From Macrocystis pyrifera (Eukaryota > Sar > Phaeophyceae > Laminariales > Laminariaceae), in assembly GCA_031763025.1 (NCBI GenBank), contig JASSKH010000020.1, positions 558,001 to 622,000 of the forward strand: a stretch of DNA of 64,000 bases, given 5' to 3'. Shown here one piece after another: positions 26,401 to 35,099 of the stretch. Position 1 is the first letter of the stretch. Each line of letters begins with the position of its first letter. The position numbers were made by a program, and so were the translations under genes. Below the pieces are notes generated by a model, which was given only the letters and a program-made list of their open reading frames with translations, had not been told where the DNA came from and ran no database searches.

Positions 26401-29400
26401 GCCCCTACAAAAAAACAAAAATGGGCGTTTACGATTCACGCAACAGTGAGGGTGTTAAAACAATATCTGCGGTTCCCAGCGTGGAGGTTTCCACATTTCC
26501 ACCAAATTCCCGACGGTAAGTTAAACACTGAAGGCGAATACTTGACGAACAACCGAATTGGCAAGGGATACTTGCGTACATGGAATGCAACCATGAGAAG
26601 CAAAGTAGGTTCCAAAGGTGTCAAGTAGTACACCTGTGACGGTCATGAACGTCTGTCGGCCAGACGCGCACCATCACACCCCATGAATGGCCCCGCGACG
26701 GTGGCGAGGTCACCGCATGGCGTGTTGTGCGAGCGGTTCCTGAGCTACGAGCCGGCTGAGCGGATCCAAGGGAAATCTTCAGCTCTAAAGGGCGTGTACG
26801 AAAAGAGCACTTTACCCAGTTGGGTTGTTCGGCATCGGTCGGGTCCAACTGAACCGCATGAAGCGGAAGAACAAATGGGAATGAGACAAGGCACAAATCG
26901 TTTGAAGGAGGAAGCTTGTGCATGCTTCATATATATGAAATAACAAATACCGAACCTGTTCGAACAATACAACGTAAAAGCAAACTCGAAGAGCAAGGAC
27001 GTTTGTTCGTCAGTTTGACGGTAGTCCGACGTTAATCTGATACGCAATCCCCATTCGGCACGTATAATACGTTTGGTACGTTTATGTTCCATCGATATTG
27101 GAAGTAGACAATGATATATAATATCCAAACCTGTTGAGCTGATGTGGCCTAGTCGCTATGAGGCGACCATATTGCCGTGTTTCGAACGTGGTCTACGGTC
27201 GAAGGTGCTGCTGGATAGCAAGGTCCAAAGTACAACGCTTAAGTATTCATGTGTCTTGTGTGCTGGTCGACATGTACGTGCGTCAAGCCACGAAACAACA
27301 GTATATCGGTCACATAAAATGTTTTTCAAGGGGGTTTTTCGGCACGATCCCGAGTGGCGGCACCAACTTCACAATGTTGTATATACACGTGCGCAACCAC
27401 TAATGTTGATTGCGACAAAACAAAAAGCATTTAATTGGCCGTCGGCGAAGGGGGGCTATGGACTAGAAGAAACTGTCGCAATGCGATATGTAGCGCGAAG
27501 GGCTGCGCTGCCCCCGAATCTTACGATGGATTTAGCCGTCATCTATCCGTTAGGCGAACGAAGGTACCTCACCTGTATTTCTGCCTGAAAACTGGTTAGG
27601 TTCGTTCGGATATAGAGGCAGATGGTGATATACTTTTATATTAAGCAATTGTCAATCAGGTGTACACTCCCCGCACGTTGAGACAAACGGGGGAGTCATG
27701 GCGGGCACAAGCCCGCGGTTGCTCCGACCAGCCCTAGATTCAACTGTAACGCGCAGGATCAGACTCCGACAGCCCGTGATGAGCGCGCATGTCGCTTTCG
27801 GAATATTCGGCCACGTAACAGAGCCTGACAGCAGCGTAGCGTAGTGGGTTCCTCCCTTGTTATTATACACTCTGGCTGTTTGATCTTTGTACGGTTGCCG
27901 TTGATATACATACGATCACTGGTTTATCTTTACTAGTCCCCCCCCTCGCTGTGACGGAAACAAATCACTCTCAATTTCCTCAATGGATGGCCTCTATGTG
28001 TCACCCTGAGTGTATAATATAAATGAAATGACCCACGACTGAACATGCCATATATCCAACGTAATCAATATGGGGACCGTATACGCTCAACAGTACGGGG
28101 GGGGGGGGGGGGTGTACTCGATAGGAGAGATGTACTCGATCTCATGCATGGCCGTAGTCGTATCGCCATAGACCCTCGCATCCCTTCAATGCCGGGACGG
28201 GGCATGTCGGGTTTTCACCGACCAGGAAGACATTGCTTGCACCAAGCGCGAAGCGCCGTGAGGTGTCCGACGAGTCGCATGAAGGGTGAGCTGCATCCTA
28301 CTAAGAACCGCTCCTGAGGCGGAAATCACCCCTCCCCCCCCCCCCCCCCCCCGCCCAACCCTTACCGTCGTACCAGTCTCGAGCGGTACAAAACAACATT
28401 AGAGCAGAGGCGTATTCAACGATATAGGTAGCGCATTTCCAATTAATGTTTTTTGTAATGACTGGGCTCCTTCACTCAAAGTTGACGCAATGAAAATCTT
28501 GTTTCGAAATATGATTTTTTTTGTATAGTTGGGCCATGAGACGTTTCATCGAGATGCACTTTGGATTTTGCTGATGTCCGTTTTCGTGCGGTGAGGTATG
28601 GATGAGGGGCCTCAGAAAAAATGGTGTGGACCTCTATCGTAATGCCGGCCCCGGTGTAGATAAAGTAAGGGACCATTCCTGACCCTCCTAGGCCACAGAG
28701 CAATAAGTTTTCAGAGCGTGCTCGCAACAAAACAGGGTTGTGTGTGCCGTTCCAGCGCGCCCTAAATAACTACCACATGTAGGAGAATGCCCCGCCACCG
28801 CTCGCGGGCGTGTGTTCTGTAATCTCCTCAGTGGCTGAGAGAACAAATGAATATCCCGCCGATTGACAAACCCATTTGCACATATAACTGAGTCCTACAT
28901 TGGGCAAGGTGTAGACCGTTGGCATTGGGGGGGACCACATCACACGATGAACCAAACGAAGGAAGATGCCCCCGGACGCAACCTATGCCACTGGCACGGT
29001 GCAGTGGTTCGATGGATGACAGTTGACTAGGAGAGAAATTGTACTGTTGCAACAACGCGCACGGACAGGCACGGTGTCGGTGGCTTGCGTCTAGGCCCAA
29101 CACGTTCATTGGTCTTACTGTACCTTGACGACATCAACAGCAGGAAGGTCACCAGAAGCTTGCAAGTCAGCCGCGAGCCCCAGGTTGTTGAAACTGTCAC
29201 TCATAACGCAGATGGTCTGATCTTCTCCTGTCGTGCGAAGACATAAGAGATCCTCTAATCCCTGAATCAACTCGTCCACCTGGCACAACGTTTGCGCATG
29301 TGAACGGGACGTTTGTTGCTGTGGCACACGTGGCAGTACTAATGACGCACTGTACTCTGATTCACACGCGTAGTGCAGCTCTTGATTGTCGGGGAAATAC

Positions 29401-32400
29401 TCCAGCACATTGCTTGCGCCGTCGTGCCAATCGTCTAGAAAACAAAAACCACCAGACACCAACTTTATCGGTATGTTTTGACCAATCGACGAACAATGAC
29501 CGGCGATTTACACACTTTCCGTAAGATCACTTGCCTGGTGAGCTGCACCAGCTTCGCTCGTAGTAGTCTGTAGGCGCCTACGACCCCTCGGTGTTCCGGG
29601 ATACGAAGCAACATTCGGTAGAACGTGCACTGCCTTCGAGATGTCTTCATCGTTGCATATGGCTGAGAAGGCGGAATCGTGAATAGTGAGGGCGAGGCAA
29701 CGGAAAACGTTTCTGTATTACAATACGAACTGTGGGGGGAGGTGTACGCACATTTGGCGACATTGGTATTTCGTAACGAGCGGCACGAACGGCTGCACGT
29801 GAGGCTGAAACTCAACTCACTGCGGTACACGGTGAATGTCTATCGTTGTGTTATTGCTTATTATCGGTATCCATCGCCATATACCATTTATTAGGACGTT
29901 TACATATTTACGTCCGATCTGCCAGCCCCGACTGCTAGCTGAGAGGTTACAATCATATACCGCAAAACAAAACAGGGTATGATGCGGCTGGCTGTACCTA
30001 AGTGGTCTGGAGGTTCGAGCTCGACATCTAAATAAAACCCAACTTTGTGAAAAATTGCACGTGAAACCGGTTTAATATGCTATGGCCCACAGCTCTAGAT
30101 CACGAAACATATGGTATAACACGTAAAGTATGGATATTTATGTCAGAGTGAGATACACGGCAACTACTTGGGTATAGGAGACAGCGATGACGGCTGACAC
30201 AGTGGCTACGGTAGACCACTCGCTGACGACGAATGGGCATTCATAGTCGCACCTATTTATTTCTGCAACTAGACGTCGTTGCTCCCCCCAGAAAATGACT
30301 CTACAAAATAGGTAAAAGCCTCACCGGGTGTGTTCGGCCTGCTTTTGGTCTGTTTGTCACCCAAACTATTGTACAAGCCGAATGCAACTACAACGACACA
30401 ATGATTGGAAAGTTCGTCACTTGAAACAAATGGTGGGTAATAGTGTAGTTTCCGGACAAATCGGCATCCCTCTTTCGTAGAGGGCATCGTCTGCACACAG
30501 GTGAACGATACCCCCCCTCTGCGCGACATGGGCGAAACACAATCTGTCGTCGACACATTGCAAAACGGAGCACACCGTTACCCATAACGAGTTCAGAGGT
30601 CGCCGAGAACTTGAAGCGTGTTCTGCGTTGTCTAATGCCTCCACAGGGATGATATTACGACCACCTTGAACAAAGGGGGGCTCCCGGCCACATGTGTGAA
30701 CGACCCAAGGTGACGGTCACTCTCGACCAAAAGCACAGTCTGGGATGTCAGGCGGATCGATACGTGCTATGGAAGGGGTAGCGCCCTAAATGTGCCTGTA
30801 CCTAAGCTCTTCGCTGGAATATATCTCTGCCCCATCCAAAAACCGATTTCAAGAAGGACAAAAGTGCAACCCATGAACAATTCCATGGTATACGCGAAAC
30901 ATCCAAACATGGCAAACAAAAACAATAAATCCGACGTTTTTGGGTTGCGAACCGCCCCGTCTTTCCGAAAGCTTAAATGTCAAAACACGCTCGCCCTATT
31001 GTAGCAAACCTCGACTCACAGTTGTGGCGCTTGCTAAGATTGAGGCGGCACGTTTCGCCGAAGCGATGTAGGACTGACAGGGCTCCAAACCTTTGCGACT
31101 ACCCAAAGTCGGTGGAATCTCGCTCATGATCTGCACTAGTCTTTGTTCTACACTTATTACGGTGGTTGGAATTGCTCGTCGTAGTAATTGGTTTAGGTCG
31201 GCTTTTCTTGGGCGAGGTGAGGGGAGAACGTCGTCTAAAACAATACCTAAAAAGTCATGCAAGCTATTTCCACCATAGCACTTGTGCTGTGCTGTTCCTA
31301 TGGATACATCACATACACGCGTTTTTTGTTCAAGTGTTTTGACATATATCACAATCACAGCGCTAGCAGAAAGTATTTCCTGTCAGCTCAGAAGTCATGA
31401 CGTCCCTGATATGCCTTAGCAGTGTCCCTTACCTTCGAAGTCCTCGACACCCGTGCACAAAAACGTCGCCGCGTGTTCGCTACGGCTCACAATTTCCCCG
31501 GGGGCCGCATCGAGCATGTCCGAGTCCCAGTCCTTTCGGCGATGGCGACGCAAAGAATACGAAGAAGAAAGACTCTTTTGTATGGTACAGACGCTATTGA
31601 CGTTGTAGATGGGTTAGATTTGGTTATTGATAAAGAAATGGTTGATGTATGAAGTCTTCGCTTCCACTTCTTACAATATGATTTCTACGGCACTTACCCA
31701 CCCCGATCCCGTCGTAGCCTAAACTGCCTCCAAGTAGCGATTCAAACGAAAAAGACCATCAAGAAATCATTCTGAATATCACATATTTTGACGTCAAATA
31801 TTTCACTGCAACTTGCAGTAATAAACATGAGATTTATCCGTCCGAAACACTTCGTTGCCAACACAACGTAACGCGTACGTACCGCCTTACTTTAGGGCCG
31901 AATTGTTCGTCAGTTGAATAAATATATAAACGGTAGTCTTGTGTACTCACGTAGCGCGCGTGCGTGTAATCTACGCGCATCTAGATGTTGCAGTTTCGTA
32001 TCTGGTATATCAGATGCCCAGATTTCCATGAGGGGTATATGTTTCTTGCGCCGGAGTAAGACATACATTGTGAACATGAAATTGGTACTGAGTAATCACG
32101 GTGGTCCTTCACACGAGAAAAAGCAAATTTCTTACATTCATGTCCAGAGTATTGCATCACAGCATGTATCGATATCATATACCAATGATAAAATATGAGC
32201 AATGCAGGGCAAGGGCCACGAGCGGAGTCGTGGCAGTGTGCTATGAACACTCTATCCACTCCTGTTAACACTATTTTTTATGTGAGTTGAGGAATTTGAG
32301 GAAATACGTCTGTAGATTTGAATGTGGTTTTTGCGCCGACGCGCCAGACATCATGATATCTACCCTATTGATTAGAGCACAACACACATGTGCTACGTGT

Positions 32401-34942
32401 GTTGGTTCGAGAAGCCCAGCGATGTCTCTGATTGGCAGGTAAATACCTAAACCGTTGATGTAGTCAGAAATATGTGTGTGGTGAGCGGTTGCTTGTTTTG
32501 TGCAGAACATCGTTGACTGCACGATTGTGCAGGTGAAGCACGCGATGTTTGTACCGCGGCCATGGTACTGCCGTGCTCACTATTTCGTGCTTGCCCGTTT
32601 TCTCCCGTCGAGATGCTTATCTATTTCGGCCGATGTTGTAGTCACAGGCAGGAATTCAGCGAGAGGAGCTAATGTGAAAACAACAACGTTCACCTTGGGA
32701 GTGATGATCTCCATTAGCCCAATTTCCGACTGGCGCATGCACTCGTCATATACATGTTGGGCATCAGCGTCCTTGGCTGATCCTTGAGCCCTCATGAAGG
32801 CCCACATGTCCAGAGGCAGCTTTTGGTGACAAGGCTCCTCTTCTGCAGCCCAGGCAGACCTGTTGGCATATGTTGCGTTATTCGTGTTCTTGTGTTTAAA
32901 CATGGGAGTAGACCTAAGACAACTCAAAGTGCGCCAACTACGAATGCGGGTGGACAGCAACGGGTGATTGGAACTACATAAAATGTGACGAAGCGCACAT
33001 GGCGCAATGTGAGCCCAGATACACGTTGTTACCCTCAGGTCTCACTATCTCAAGTTCTACGAGTTTCCAAAGAGTAACTTATCGCATTTGCTACATTTCC
33101 GACTTCCCTAGCGGGGCGCTTTGCGGCGATATCTCAGCGAAGTATGCCGAAAACGGAAAGTGGCAACCCCAACACCTCGTGAGGTACCGCTACCTGTAGT
33201 GTGTCTATCGGCTGAAGACTATCAGGCAACTGTCACGCCCAAACACATAGCCTCTGTTCTAAACTGCCTCGTCAGCAACAAAGAAAGTGTTCTGAACTGG
33301 AGACACCAGCATGGCACACAAATATACCGATGATGACGGTCTAGCTCACAGAGCTCACGTTCAATCGCAGGTTAGCTATCTAACGCTAGTCATTGTGATG
33401 TGCAAACAGTTTATCGTTAGGGGTTTTCCGGGAAAACTAATGAGCATACATACCAGGTGTGGCATATCTTGCTCATGGATATTAGTCGTGAGCTTGCTTG
33501 GTCAGGTCGCTAAAAAATCAGTACAGGTTATGCCTCGCCCGTGACATAAGCGTTGCCGGGGGCTTGTACTGCATCCGGGAACCGTTGCACTAGGGGACCG
33601 AACGTAAGGTTTGCGCGTACGGGACCCGTGCACTAGAGGACCAAACTTAAAATTTGGGCGTACGGGGCCGTTACGACTGGGACCGCATCGATCCTCATGT
33701 GTCCTGTAGAAAACAAGCTGGAAATACGGGAATACTTGTATCGGGAGAGTGCTAGTGGTAAGTTGATTGGTACAAAGTCGGCGGAAACCAGTTGACGGCC
33801 GAGTTCGATTTTGTACTTACGAAACCGGGGAACGACTAGTCGAACAATAAAAATGCTAGATTTTGTTAACGCGGTCTGACGATTTTGTACCGATTTCAAG
33901 AACTTGAAAAAGAAGACTAATCTCTGAGAGGATGGTACGCCTAAAATCAACAAGGCCAACCGTTCGTACGAAAGTAGTTGTATCGTTTCGTATTTTTTCG
34001 ATCGAATTCGGCCATCATCTGGTTTCCGCGGCTTTCGTACTAACCATCTTGCCACTAGCACTCTCCCTATGGAAGTATCTCAGCATTTCCTGCCTTGCAT
34101 CGATGCGGTCCTTGTGGGTACCGACCCCGTACGCTCAAACCTTACTTTTGGTCCGCTAGTCTCGTACGCCCCAACGTTACGTTCGGTCCCCTAGTGCACC
34201 GGTCCCCAAATACATTACAGGGTAACGGCTGAAGTGGAAGTCCCCAACCCCGAGCAAGAAAAAATAATCGTGTTTAGGTGGTGGAACACCGCACAGGCGA
34301 TACGACGGTGCCTGTACCGTCACACAAGCAGCCTGGGGTGCAACACGACCGTCCGTCACAGGATAAGGTGGCGGGGCGCTCCACCTCCTTCAACCAGTCC
34401 GTATTGCTGGGTGTTGTGGTTGCCTGTTCTACTTCATGTCAGCAGCGCATACAAGACAGGTGCGAATAGTGTCATATACGCAGCGGGTACAGTACGTACG
34501 TTTACCAGGTACAGGATGTCACGCTGGAGATCGAGATTTTGTGGGTCGCACACCACTTGGTATCACTATGCAATATTGGCTTTTGAGGGGGAAATTGACG
34601 TTCGAACGCGCCGGTTACAGAAACGCCACTGCGTGACTGAAAAAGGTACATACTAGTTTCCGTGTAATTCACAACGAGGTACGTACTTCTGGACGGTCAC
34701 GATGGTCGTTTTTTCTCGGGTTCTCAAAGGGGATAGCACACGCCGTGCCGAACATTATTGGAATATTGTAGTGTTGGATAGCGAACGTACCTGACGGAAA
34801 AGAATGTTGTGCTGTTACACGGTGACTCTCCCATCTCAAGATGTCCAAGCGCACTGCCTAGGTCTACTTGCCCCGACGCATTTCCCATTCCATAGAGAAG
34901 GACCAGGAAGGCTGCCGCTGACACAGCGCATATTAAATTCAT
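16570..34942 (-). CDS. secreted subtilisin/sedolisin-like serine protease with C-terminal VWD/root-cap-like domain, 17-exon model
   Basis: I assembled 17 exons by reading splice sites and phase: 34942-34791, 32859-32694, 31286-31020, 30490-30361, 29662-29516, 29434-29124, 25580-25449, 24959-24880, 24155-24041, 23771-23668, 22973-22835, 20573-20441, 20106-19963, 19274-19111, 18615-18530, 18241-18067, 17492-16570. The product is about 1,120 residues. Order: signal peptide (about 1-24); proregion to about 350; protease core about 355-800 with Asp in VMSDSFNN (about 367), Glu in FEGSAM (about 408), oxyanion Asn in AGNSG (about 491) and nucleophile Ser in GTSAAAP (about 737); then GDPHLVGLAGQKFDFTG opening the last domain. 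Known of the family: secreted endopeptidases with this core occur in bacteria and algae. Inference: an extracellular or wall-acting protease made as a zymogen. Problems: a frame break in exon 12 and a phase mismatch at exons 13/14. The family call is firm; exact exon ends are provisional. Confidence 0.75.
18067..18241 (-). CDS. protease exon 16: end of catalytic domain
   Basis: Encodes LADMMEMLTDYEYTIDATSD and SDAGFGIISAQQMC, the TAxD...SGFGIINA closing segment of the protease domain, then a Cys-rich linker (CRWVADNCADMCP). Strong donor CTG/GTGAGT, phase 1. The acceptor CTCAAG/GTC is weak but gives the right phase. Confidence 0.75.
18530..18615 (-). CDS. protease exon 15: catalytic Ser, GTSAAAP
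   Basis: Acceptor GAAAACAG/GT, phase 1, joins exon 14 exactly. Encodes FESFPGTSAAAPVAAAIATI: the nucleophile serine motif GTS(x)AAP followed by the characteristic alanine-rich helix. Donor AGG/GTAGGT. Confidence 0.85.
19111..19274 (-). CDS. protease exon 14: FSSRGP and TAAD block
   Basis: Encodes RFADPEPASVEGFSSRGP and VTTAADALQTSTPG, typical of the segment before the catalytic serine. Donor CAG/GTGCCT, phase 1. The obvious acceptor CGACAG/G implies phase 2, whereas exon 13 ends in phase 0; a tiny missing exon, a wrong site or a second frameshift may lie here. Confidence 0.7.
19963..20106 (-). CDS. protease exon 13: GHA motif region
   Basis: 48 codons between CTATTCACCAG/ACG and CAT/GTGAGT. 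Encodes TSGSSLENVNMHLLSWGNQF, then SSGSMFGHACATNAISVAAI, matching the NSSTxxGHAxAxGAIAVGA block of the family. Confidence 0.75.
20441..20573 (-). CDS. protease exon 12, with internal frame break
   Basis: Acceptor TTGTTCAG/AAA and perfect donor CAG/GTGAGT. The 5' part reads AGYDICEVLDIAAYEG in one frame. The 3' part reads VGFAFDTIGLFFTRQ in the next frame, which is the frame that joins exon 13. One base must be extra between about 20478 and 20500. Either a mutation, a sequence error or an unrecognised micro-splice. Confidence 0.5.
22835..22973 (-). CDS. protease exon 11: LKWDN beta-rich insert
   Basis: Follows a long pyrimidine-rich acceptor (TATTTGCTTGTCAG). Encodes STSMKLVFLKWDNDEG then TMALYRLDPLFGLQLVG, like the VTLQWDDP...DLYL insert in this subfamily. 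The chosen donor CAA/GTGTCG is the only one that keeps phase 0 for exon 12. Confidence 0.6.
23668..23771 (-). CDS. protease exon 10: core
   Basis: 34 codons with clean AACCAG/GAC acceptor and GGCAG/GTAAGA donor. Encodes DWECQTSLFGTATEAP and HVFTPSDSSFGR. Position and phase fit; the sequence itself is not diagnostic. Confidence 0.6.
24041..24155 (-). CDS. protease exon 9: oxyanion-hole AGNSG
   Basis: From acceptor GTTAG/G to donor CCG/GTGAGC, phases 2 and 0. Encodes PSFRDGVIASAVDDA followed by VLYFSSAGNSG, the segment holding the oxyanion Asn. Phase joins exon 8 exactly (PTE/PSF). Confidence 0.8.
24880..24959 (-). CDS. protease exon 8: core strand, IVDDIGYP motif
   Basis: From acceptor GATCCTCAG/ACA to donor CGGA/GTAAGT, ending phase 2. 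Encodes TFADDIGVLADTEQCDVIVD then DIGYP, matching the conserved (A/V)DVIVDDIGY block that precedes the oxyanion region. Confidence 0.75.
25449..25580 (-). CDS. protease exon 7: catalytic Glu region
   Basis: 44 codons, phase 0 to 0. Contains FEGSAMIELAFDIARGANYK, matching the DEGxAM...HDIAPGA block of the subfamily. The 3' boundary fits CAG/GCAAGT, a GC-AG intron; no GT donor keeps the frame. Confidence 0.7.
28097..28112. repeat. poly-G tract
   Basis: Sixteen G in a row, inside the longest protease intron; paired with a poly-C run 240 bp further on. Confidence 0.9.
28334..28352. repeat. poly-C tract
   Basis: Nineteen C in a row on plus. With the nearby G run it could form a long G:C duplex or quadruplex-prone stretch in the intron. 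Confidence 0.9.
29124..29434 (-). CDS. protease exon 6: catalytic Asp region
   Basis: Strong acceptor TTTTTGTTTTCTAG and donor AAG/GTACAG. The last part reads EDQTICVMSDSFNNLG then SGDLPAVDVVK, the diagnostic strand and loop around the catalytic Asp in this S8/S53-like subfamily. Confidence 0.75.
29516..29662 (-). CDS. protease exon 5: end of proregion with polybasic site
   Basis: Runs from acceptor TTCTCAG/CC to donor GGAAA/GTGTGT, phase 1 at both ends. Encodes NDEDISKAVHVLPNVASYPG, then RGRRRLQ, a plausible proprotein-convertase processing site, then a TTSEAGAAHQ segment like the stretch that precedes this protease fold in relatives. Confidence 0.5.
30361..30490 (-). CDS. protease exon 4: proregion
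   Basis: 43 codons from acceptor GTGCAG/ACG (phase 0) to donor TTGG/GTGACA (phase 1), including KEGCRFVRKLHYYPPFVSS. A second reading frame is also open here, so frame choice depends on phase agreement with exons 3 and 5. Confidence 0.4.
31020..31286 (-). CDS. protease exon 3: proregion
   Basis: 89 open codons between acceptor CACAG/CAC and donor ACT/GTGAGT, phase 0 at both ends. Contains FLGIVLDDVLPSPRPRKADL and EPCQSYIASAKRAA. It looks like a helical, Cys-bearing proregion; no domain recognised. Confidence 0.5.
32694..32859 (-). CDS. protease exon 2: proregion
   Basis: Open 55-codon block with coding-like composition (contains PCHQKLPLDMWAF and YDECMRQSEIG), between acceptor AACAG/G and donor AAG/GTGAAC. 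Phases 2 in and 0 out match the neighbouring exons. No recognised motif. The start acceptor is weaker than most in this gene. Confidence 0.45.
33567..34217. mobile_element. foldback element, family C, copy 2 (intron 1 of the protease)
   Basis: 650 bp that is almost one imperfect palindrome. TGCACTAGGGGACCGAACGT at 33586 mirrors ACGTTCGGTCCCCTAGTGCA near 34190. Inner blocks (GGGACCGCATCGAT, GGGAGAGTGCTAGTGG, GCGGAAACCAG) mirror as well. Ends match those of 10636-11739. Non-coding; lies between exons 1 and 2 of the protease gene. Confidence 0.75.
34791..34942 (-). CDS. protease exon 1: start codon and signal peptide
   Basis: Begins at ATG with a basic-poor, strongly hydrophobic leader (MNLICAVSAAAFLVLLYGMG followed by NASG), a typical secretory signal with likely cleavage near ASG/Q. 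It ends at an excellent donor, CAG/GTACGT, in phase 2, which fits exon 2. There is no competing upstream ATG in frame close by. Assignment to the protease rests on strand, spacing and phase, not on homology. Confidence 0.6.
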
Positions 34943-35067
34943 CCTTTCTCCAGGTTGTTGAAAGCAGCAGGCTCAAGTCGCACCCTCTGACAATGGACAT
35001 TGAATGTCGCACGGCAGAGAGAAGAAATAAGTTTTATTAGACGAACCATGAAGCAGGGAGGGCGCGC

Positions 35068-35091
35068 GGGGGGGGGGGGGGGGGGGGGGGG
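35068..35091. repeat. poly-G tract upstream of the protease gene
   Basis: 24 consecutive G on plus (C on the coding strand), about 125-150 bp before the proposed start codon. Possible promoter-proximal quadruplex; function unknown. Confidence 0.9.
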
Positions 35092-35099
35092 ATGAGAAA

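Noticed and set aside
29985..30030. tRNA gene (GGTTCGAGCTC B-box-like)
   Set aside because: The A-box-like and B-box-like sequences are only about 30 nt apart and no cloverleaf forms.
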